Below are positions 1 to 5,325 of a stretch of DNA of 5,325 nucleotides, one piece after another (within the stretch, counting starts at the first letter, position 1; every line of letters starts with the position of its first letter). The position numbers were made by a program, and so were the translations under genes. Location: positions 1-5,325 of the forward strand of contig JAEWFH010000023.1 of assembly GCA_023388955.1 (NCBI GenBank), given 5' to 3'. This DNA is from Pseudomonadota bacterium (GTDB lineage: Bacteria > Pseudomonadota > Gammaproteobacteria > Xanthomonadales > Xanthomonadaceae). Under the pieces are notes generated by a model that had not been told where the DNA came from, did not search any database, and was given only the letters and a program-made list of their open reading frames with translations.

Positions 1-120
1 GTAGGCAATTTTTCAAAATATTGTTAAGCCTTTTCTGAGCATGGTATTTTTCATGGTATTACCAATTAGCAGGAAAATAAGCCATTGAATATAAAAGATA
101 AAAATGTCTTGTTTACAATA
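1..120. other. AT-rich intergenic segment without a supported gene
   Basis: By hand count 33 of these 120 bases are G or C (about 28%), against a strongly GC-rich remainder of the window. I see no credible coding region. The only short reading frame that stands out is a 13-codon minus-strand frame (54 down to 13) without a convincing ribosome binding site. The segment carries a 9-bp direct repeat, catggtatt, at 40-48 and 52-60. It may be the upstream region of a gene beyond the left edge, or the edge of a segment of foreign base composition; the window is too short to choose. Confidence 0.5.
40..60. repeat. Short direct repeat, period 12 bp
   Basis: The 9-mer catggtatt occurs at 40-48 and again at 52-60, separated by three T residues, giving a 12-bp period. 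The copies lie in the AT-rich segment. The spacing is close to one helical turn, as in some protein-binding sites, but two copies of a 9-mer in AT-rich DNA could also be chance or replication slippage. Confidence 0.4.
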
Positions 121-149
121 GAGTGGGAATGACACCCGGCGCCCCCGGT

Positions 150-185
150 TTGGTGCGATAGCCGCCCCGCGGCGTATCGCACCAA
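150..185 (-). terminator. Hairpin just past the yggS stop; possible U-less terminator or REP-like element
   Basis: The outer stem pairs ttggtgcgata (150-160) with tatcgcaccaa (175-185), 11 perfect base pairs. An inner stem pairs gccgc (161-165) with gcggc (169-173) around a 3-base loop, with one bulged G at 174. The hairpin begins 8 bases beyond the yggS stop codon, so it is placed to end or protect the yggS transcript. No T-run follows it on the minus strand, so it is not a canonical Rho-independent terminator. A dispersed palindromic repeat is the main alternative. Confidence 0.5.
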
Positions 186-193
186 GCCAGGTC

Positions 194-985
194 TTACCGC
201 GATGGCGGCCAGTACTTGCTGTCCGGCGTAGCCCGGGCCCCAAAGATCGCCTGGCCGACGCGCACGACGGTCGCACCTTCGGTGATCGCCAGTTCGAAGT
301 CGCCCGACATCCCCATCGACAGCTCGTCCATGGCGATGCCGTCCGGGGCATCCTGGCGCAGGCGCTCGCGCAGCTCGCGCAGGCGCACGAAGCACGGCCG
401 CACCCGGTCGGCATCGGCGGAGAACAGCGCCAGGGTCATGAGGCCGCGCACCCGCAGCGCGCTGAAGGCGGGCAGCTGGCGCACGAATGCCGGGACCTCT
501 TCCGGCGGCAGGCCGAACTTGCTTTCCTCGCCCGAGGTGTTGACCTGCACGAACACGTCCAGGCTGCGCCCCTCGCCCTGCAGGCGGCGGTCGAGCACCT
601 CGGCCACACGCAGGCTGTCCAGGGCCTGGAACTCGTCGGCAAAGCGGGCCACGACCTTCGCCTTGTTGGTCTGCAGATGGCCGATCACCGACCAGCGCAG
701 GCCGGGCAGGTCCGCCATGGCCTCGGCCTTGTGGGCGGCTTCCTGGACCTTGTTCTCGCCGAGCTGGCGGCAGCCGGCCTGGTAGGCCAGGCGCAGGCGC
801 GCCTCGTCGACGGTCTTGCTCACCGGCAGCAGGCGCACGCTGGAGGCATCACGGCCGGCGCTGGCGCAGGCCGCGGCGATGCGCGCGTTCACCGAGGCGA
901 GGTTGTGGCGGAAATCGTCAACGGTGGCGGCGTGCGCCGCGGCCGTGCGGTTGCCGTGGAGGGTGGGGGAGTCGGGGGTATCCAT
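194..985 (-). CDS. yggS: YggS/PLPBP family pyridoxal phosphate homeostasis protein
   Basis: A 263-residue cytosolic protein of the COG0325 alanine-racemase-fold family. It binds pyridoxal 5'-phosphate and helps balance free B6 vitamers; no catalytic activity is established for the family. Visible signatures are the PLP lysine in LLPVSKT (Lys57, equivalent to E. coli Lys36), LGENKVQEA (75-83), WSVIGHLQTNKAK (98-110), LMTLALF (182-188), ELSMGMSGDFELAI (221-234) and VRVGQAIFGAR (241-251). About 20 residues precede the usual start of the fold (VDDFRHNL, 22-29), compared with E. coli YggS at about 234 residues. No other ATG, GTG or TTG lies nearby in frame, so the ATG at 985 is taken as the start although no clear Shine-Dalgarno precedes it. 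The gene is divergent from tadA. In pseudomonads yggS is often next to proC or pilT; neither is seen here. Identification is firm; the start is less so. Confidence 0.95.
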   Translation of the reverse strand: MDTPDSPTLHGNRTAAAHAATVDDFRHNLASVNARIAAACASAGRDASSVRLLPVSKTVDEARLRLAYQAGCRQLGENKVQEAAHKAEAMADLPGLRWSVIGHLQTNKAKVVARFADEFQALDSLRVAEVLDRRLQGEGRSLDVFVQVNTSGEESKFGLPPEEVPAFVRQLPAFSALRVRGLMTLALFSADADRVRPCFVRLRELRERLRQDAPDGIAMDELSMGMSGDFELAITEGATVVRVGQAIFGARATPDSKYWPPSR

Positions 986-1031
986 GGCACCGGATGGTAA
1001 GCGATGGCGGGCGGCGGGGTATCCTGCACGG
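986..1031. promoter_or_regulatory. Compact divergent promoter region between yggS and tadA
   Basis: Only 46 bp separate the two start codons, so both promoters must fit here or extend into the opposite gene. Toward tadA there is a -10-like TATCCT at 1020-1025, ending 6 bases before the ATG. Toward yggS the minus strand has TACCAT (999 down to 994), ending 8 bases before its ATG. No good -35 element is visible for either, and neither gene has an obvious Shine-Dalgarno. The positions would place transcription starts at or very near the start codons. These boxes are eye-matched and weak. Confidence 0.35.
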
Positions 1032-1514
1032 ATGGTTCCGGACGACGACGAACGGTGGATGCGCCACGCCCTGGCGCTGGCGGCGCGGGGCGCGCGCGAG
1101 GACGACGAGATCCCGGTCGGGGCGGTGCTGGTCTCCGCCGAAGGCCAGGTGCTGGGCGAGGGCTGGAACCGCAACATCACCGAGCACGATCCGACCGCGC
1201 ACGCCGAGATCGTCGCCATGCGCCAGGGCGGGTTCCGCCAGGGCAACCACCGCCTCACCGGCTGCACGCTCTACGTGACGCTGGAGCCGTGCGCCATGTG
1301 CGCGATGGCGATGGTGCACGCGCGGCTGGCGCGGGTGGTCTTCGGCGCGCACGACCCCAAGACCGGGGCGGCCGGTAGCGTATTCGACCTGCTTGCCGAC
1401 CCGCGCCACAACCACCGGGTCGAGGTGGCTGGCGGAGTGCTGGGCACGGAGGCCGGGGAGCGCTTGCGCGACTGGTTCCGCGCCCGGCGCGGACGGGCCG
1501 CCCTGAAAGGGTAG
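1032..1514 (+). CDS. tadA: tRNA-specific adenosine-34 deaminase TadA
   Basis: A 160-residue enzyme that deaminates adenosine to inosine at the wobble position (A34) of tRNA-Arg(ACG), which lets one tRNA read several arginine codons. It acts in the cytosol as a homodimer and is normally essential. The zinc-dependent cytidine/deoxycytidylate deaminase motifs are intact: TAHAEI with zinc ligand His57 and proton-shuttle Glu59, then EPCAMC with zinc ligands Cys87 and Cys90. These positions, and Asn46 and Asp108 of the substrate pocket, match E. coli TadA numbering exactly, which supports the ATG at 1032. A downstream Met10 (WMRHAL) would remove conserved sequence. E. coli TadA is 167 residues, so this one is full length with a slightly shorter tail. 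It is divergent from yggS and is followed 73 bp later by orn on the same strand, so a shared transcript is possible. Confidence 0.96.
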   Translation: MVPDDDERWMRHALALAARGAREDDEIPVGAVLVSAEGQVLGEGWNRNITEHDPTAHAEIVAMRQGGFRQGNHRLTGCTLYVTLEPCAMCAMAMVHARLARVVFGAHDPKTGAAGSVFDLLADPRHNHRVEVAGGVLGTEAGERLRDWFRARRGRAALKG

Positions 1515-1517
1515 CCA

Positions 1518-1550
1518 GCCGGTGTTGGCCACCGGCCCGGCACGCGGGCC
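1518..1550 (+). terminator. Overlapping hairpins between tadA and orn
   Basis: Three bases after the tadA stop, gccggtg (1518-1524) pairs with caccggc (1530-1536) around a 5-base loop. A second pairing, ggccc (1534-1538) with gggcc (1546-1550), shares bases 1534-1536 with the first, so the two cannot form fully together. No T-run follows. This could weaken read-through from tadA into orn or protect the tadA 3' end. A true terminator is not shown, and GC-rich sequence forms such stems easily. Confidence 0.35.
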
Positions 1551-1553
1551 GCG

Positions 1554-1559
1554 TATCAT
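1554..1559 (+). promoter_or_regulatory. Possible -10 element for orn
   Basis: TATCAT is a good match to the sigma-70 -10 consensus in an otherwise GC-rich gap. It would start a transcript near 1566, leaving a leader of about 20 bases before the orn ATG. No convincing -35 is seen at the expected distance. If real, orn has its own promoter as well as any read-through from tadA. Confidence 0.4.
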
Positions 1560-1587
1560 GCTGGCATCTTCCACGGACCCGAGACGA

Positions 1588-2172
1588 ATGACCGCCCCTT
1601 CCAGCCAAGCGAGTGCCGAGAACCTGATCTGGATCGACCTGGAGATGACCGGGCTCGACACCACCGCCGACGAGATCATCGAGATCGCCACGGTGGTGAC
1701 CGACAAGGATCTGAAGGTGCTGGCGGAGGGGCCGGAACTGGCCATCTCGCAGCCGCTGGCGCGGCTGGAAGCGATGGACGAGTGGAACCGCAACCAGCAC
1801 CGCATGTCGGGGCTGTGGCTGCGGGTGATCGAGTCCGACGTCACCCTGGCCGAGGCCGAGGCGCGCACCCTGGAATTCCTGCGCCAGTGGGTGCCGGCGG
1901 GCGTCTCGCCGATCTGCGGCAACTCGATCTGCCAGGACCGGCGCTTCCTGCACCGGCTGATGCCGGAGCTGGAGCGCTACTTCCACTACCGCAACCTGGA
2001 CGTCAGCACGATCAAGGAGCTGGCCCGCCGCTGGGCGCCGGATATCCTGGCCGGGGTCGGCAAGAAGGCCGCGCACACCGCACTGAGCGACGTGCACGAC
2101 TCGATCGCCGAGCTGCGGCACTACCGCTTCTTCATGGGCCGCCTGGGCGGGATTGACGCGACCGCGAGGTAG
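1588..2172 (+). CDS. orn: Oligoribonuclease Orn (DEDDh 3'-5' exonuclease)
   Basis: A 194-residue enzyme that degrades the shortest RNAs, mainly dinucleotides, to mononucleotides. It completes mRNA decay and also clears linear pGpG made during cyclic-di-GMP breakdown. The DEDDh active site is complete: Asp17 and Glu19 in WIDLEMTGLD, Asp117 in GNSICQDRRFL, and His163 and Asp168 in AAHTALSDVHDS. The spacing agrees with E. coli Orn (Asp12, Glu14, Asp112, His158, Asp163) with a constant offset of five. EAMDEWNRNQH (61-71) and YFHYRNLDVSTIKEL (131-145) are also typical. E. coli Orn is 181 residues; the extra length is a short N-terminal lead and C-terminal tail. I prefer the ATG at 1588, preceded closely by GAGA (1581-1584). 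An in-frame ATG at 1558 adds ten residues but overlaps the likely -10 element. The gene ends 6 bp from the convergent DUF2721 gene. Confidence 0.97.
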   Translation: MTAPSSQASAENLIWIDLEMTGLDTTADEIIEIATVVTDKDLKVLAEGPELAISQPLARLEAMDEWNRNQHRMSGLWLRVIESDVTLAEAEARTLEFLRQWVPAGVSPICGNSICQDRRFLHRLMPELERYFHYRNLDVSTIKELARRWAPDILAGVGKKAAHTALSDVHDSIAELRHYRFFMGRLGGIDATAR

Positions 2173-2178
2173 GCGAAG

Positions 2179-2649
2179 TCAGGGCCGCTGGCGCTCCAGC
2201 GCGAGCTCGTTCTCGAGTTCGCGATGCAGGGTCCGCACGCCCAGCCGTGCTTCGTGCCCGAGGCACAACGAGGCCGCGAAAACCAGTAGCACCCCGATGA
2301 TCGTGAGCGTGGTCGGAAGCCAGAACATGCGGTTGTCGAGCACCGCCGCGTCGACCGCGATGGCGATGCTGGTGCCGACGAACGCACTGAGCGAGCCATA
2401 CAGAAGCCGCAGTGCCGCCAGCACCAGGTAGGAGCGCCGCCGGTGGATCAGGATCCGCGCCTTCAGCTCCGGCCTGGCGTCGTCATGGGTTTCGTGCAGG
2501 CGCTGGATCTCGATGCGCATGCGGTCGACCACCCGGGCCAGCCGGTTGTTCGAGGAAATCAGCAGCGAGCCTACGGCGGCCAGGAAGAACGCCGGGGTGA
2601 TCATCGCCGCGATTACGGCGTAGGAGGCGGGAACGTTGATAGCGTCCAT
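2179..2649 (-). CDS. DUF2721 family inner-membrane protein
   Basis: A 156-residue protein that I assign to DUF2721, a family without a known function. The mark is the first hydrophobic segment running into a basic stretch, with SNNRLARVVDRMR at 33-45. Three likely membrane segments are visible at about 9-31, 74-98 and 109-130. Between the first and second lies a charged, helical, probably cytosolic loop (about 40-72) ending in RRR. The tail after 131 is charged and helical (RELENELALERQRP). There is no cleavable signal peptide and no catalytic motif that I recognise. The ATG at 2649 is preceded by only a weak ribosome binding site (GTGGG, close to the start), so the start is reasonable but not certain. 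It lies downstream of ppsA on the same strand across 92 bp, and is convergent with orn. No role can be inferred from these neighbours. Confidence 0.85.
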   Translation of the reverse strand: MDAINVPASYAVIAAMITPAFFLAAVGSLLISSNNRLARVVDRMRIEIQRLHETHDDARPELKARILIHRRRSYLVLAALRLLYGSLSAFVGTSIAIAVDAAVLDNRMFWLPTTLTIIGVLLVFAASLCLGHEARLGVRTLHRELENELALERQRP

Positions 2650-2661
2650 ATGCCCACTTTA

Positions 2662-2703
2662 CTTCCCCTTCCCCTTCCCCCTCTCCCGCAAGCGGGAGAA
2701 GGG
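2662..2703. repeat. Pyrimidine tract with hairpin; likely dispersed intergenic repeat
   Basis: Bases 2662-2687 are an unbroken 26-base pyrimidine run containing three tandem ttcccc units (2663-2680). It runs into a hairpin pairing tctcccgc (2682-2689) with gcggga and ga (2692-2699) over a 2-base loop. After one mismatch this extends through ccc (2678-2680) with ggg (2701-2703). This CTCCC/GCAAGCGGGAG type of element recurs between genes in many high-GC proteobacteria, from general recall. It lies about 38 bases past the ppsA stop, so it may also fold at the 3' end of the ppsA transcript, but no T-run follows on that strand. Confidence 0.6.
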
Positions 2704-2741
2704 AGTTCGCCATACGGCCGGTTCCGGGGACAGCCTGGTTC

Positions 2742-5120
<2,379 letters not shown>

Positions 5121-5127
5121 AACGGGG

Positions 5128-5133
5128 CTCTCC
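5128..5133 (-). promoter_or_regulatory. Shine-Dalgarno that supports the TTG start of ppsA
   Basis: The minus strand reads GGAGAG here, with 7 bases between it and the TTG at 5120. It is the best ribosome binding site in the window. No ATG or GTG lies at the conserved N-terminus, so this site decides the start. Confidence 0.7.
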
Positions 5134-5169
5134 GGGGATGCCAGGTGCCGGGCGGGGCGGCGAAACCGC

Positions 5170-5175
5170 TATGAT
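5170..5175 (+). promoter_or_regulatory. Possible -10 element for ppsR
   Basis: TATGAT is a near-consensus sigma-70 -10 in the 131-bp gap between ppsA and ppsR, about 75 bases before the ppsR start. A clear -35 is not seen at 16-18 bases upstream. A likely start site near 5182 falls inside the GCCCC-N6-GGGGC palindrome (5177-5192). The box contains an ATG (5171) in frame with ppsR, so it also marks the limit for the longest possible PpsR. Confidence 0.4.
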
Positions 5176-5176
5176 C

Positions 5177-5192
5177 GCCCCTGCGCCGGGGC
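5177..5192. promoter_or_regulatory. GCCCC-N6-GGGGC inverted repeat at the ppsR promoter
   Basis: The half-sites gcccc (5177-5181) and ggggc (5188-5192) form a perfect 5-bp dyad around six bases, immediately after the -10-like box. The position over the predicted start site would suit a repressor operator. A short dyad in GC-rich DNA may also be chance. Confidence 0.25.
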
Positions 5193-5251
5193 TGCACAAG
5201 CTTGATCCGGCAGGGGTTTTCCTTTTGGCAGGCAAGCGCGGGGCGCGGTGG

Positions 5252-5325
5252 ATGAGCCAGACACGGCCGGTTTTCTATGTTTCCGACGGCACCGGCATTA
5301 CCGCCGAGACCATCGGCCACAGCCT
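5252..5325 (+). CDS. ppsR: PEP synthase regulatory protein PpsR (5' part, cut by window edge)
   Basis: Only the first 24 codons and part of the next are present. They read MSQTRPVFYVSDGTGITAET then IGHS, which matches the start of the DUF299/PSRP family (E. coli PpsR has HVFYISDGTAITAE). In E. coli this protein is a bifunctional kinase/phosphorylase. It uses ADP to phosphorylate a threonine of PpsA next to the phosphorylated catalytic histidine, switching the enzyme off, and uses phosphate to remove the group again. Its full length is usually about 270-280 residues, so most of it, including the P-loop, lies outside the window. I chose the ATG at 5252. An in-frame ATG at 5171 with no intervening stop would add 27 residues unlike the family and overlaps the likely -10 box. 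The ribosome binding site is weak (GGTGG directly before the ATG). Divergent placement with ppsA supports the call. Confidence 0.9.
   Translation, partial: MSQTRPVFYVSDGTGITAETIGHS

Noticed and set aside
13..54. 13-codon minus-strand frame (MKNTMLRKGLTIF) in the AT-rich segment, faintly like a type IV prepilin leader
   Set aside because: It stops just where the pilin hydrophobic segment should begin, has no ribosome binding site, and its codon use (AGA, TTA, ATA) simply reflects AT-rich DNA.
918..1922. 334-codon minus-strand frame across tadA and orn
   Set aside because: It runs through two confidently identified plus-strand genes and has no family signature.
5171..5251. 27-codon in-frame N-terminal extension of ppsR from the ATG at 5171
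   Set aside because: That ATG lies inside the likely -10 box, the added residues do not resemble the family, and the conserved sequence begins right after the ATG at 5252.

Overview
The window looks like ordinary chromosomal sequence from a high-GC gammaproteobacterium. The protein sequences (YggS, TadA, Orn, PpsA, PpsR) and the gene style suggest Xanthomonadaceae/Lysobacteraceae, something like Lysobacter or Luteimonas. The lineage is an inference from remembered family sequences, not a search. Apart from the first ~120 bases the DNA is strongly GC-rich, with GC-rich third codon positions and the long overlapping shadow frames this produces.

Layout, left to right. Positions 1-193 hold no supported gene: an AT-rich stretch (1-120) and a hairpin (150-185). 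Next is yggS (minus, 194-985), for a PLP homeostasis protein. It is divergent, across 46 bp, from tadA (plus, 1032-1514), the tRNA adenosine deaminase. orn (plus, 1588-2172), the oligoribonuclease, follows tadA in the same direction. A DUF2721 membrane protein gene (minus, 2179-2649) meets orn tail to tail with only 6 bp between them. After a pyrimidine-rich, hairpin-forming 92-bp gap comes ppsA (minus, 2742-5120), a full-length phosphoenolpyruvate synthase with a TTG start. Divergent from it across 131 bp is the first part of ppsR (plus, from 5252), cut by the window edge.

How the genes fit together. ppsA and ppsR are an enzyme-regulator pair: PpsA makes PEP from pyruvate and ATP for gluconeogenesis, and PpsR reversibly phosphorylates a threonine two residues before the catalytic histidine of PpsA. 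Both residues are visible here (Thr416, His418). tadA and orn are both RNA-metabolism housekeeping genes, one in tRNA wobble editing and one in turnover of very short RNAs and linear dinucleotides, and could share a transcript. yggS is a vitamin B6 housekeeping gene. The DUF2721 gene has no known role.

I found no previously undescribed system here. All six genes belong to known families with intact signature residues. The parts worth a second look are non-coding: the AT-rich left edge with a 12-bp-period repeat, two hairpin/repeat-like elements, the compact yggS/tadA divergent promoter, the convergent orn/DUF2721 junction, and a palindrome at the ppsR promoter.
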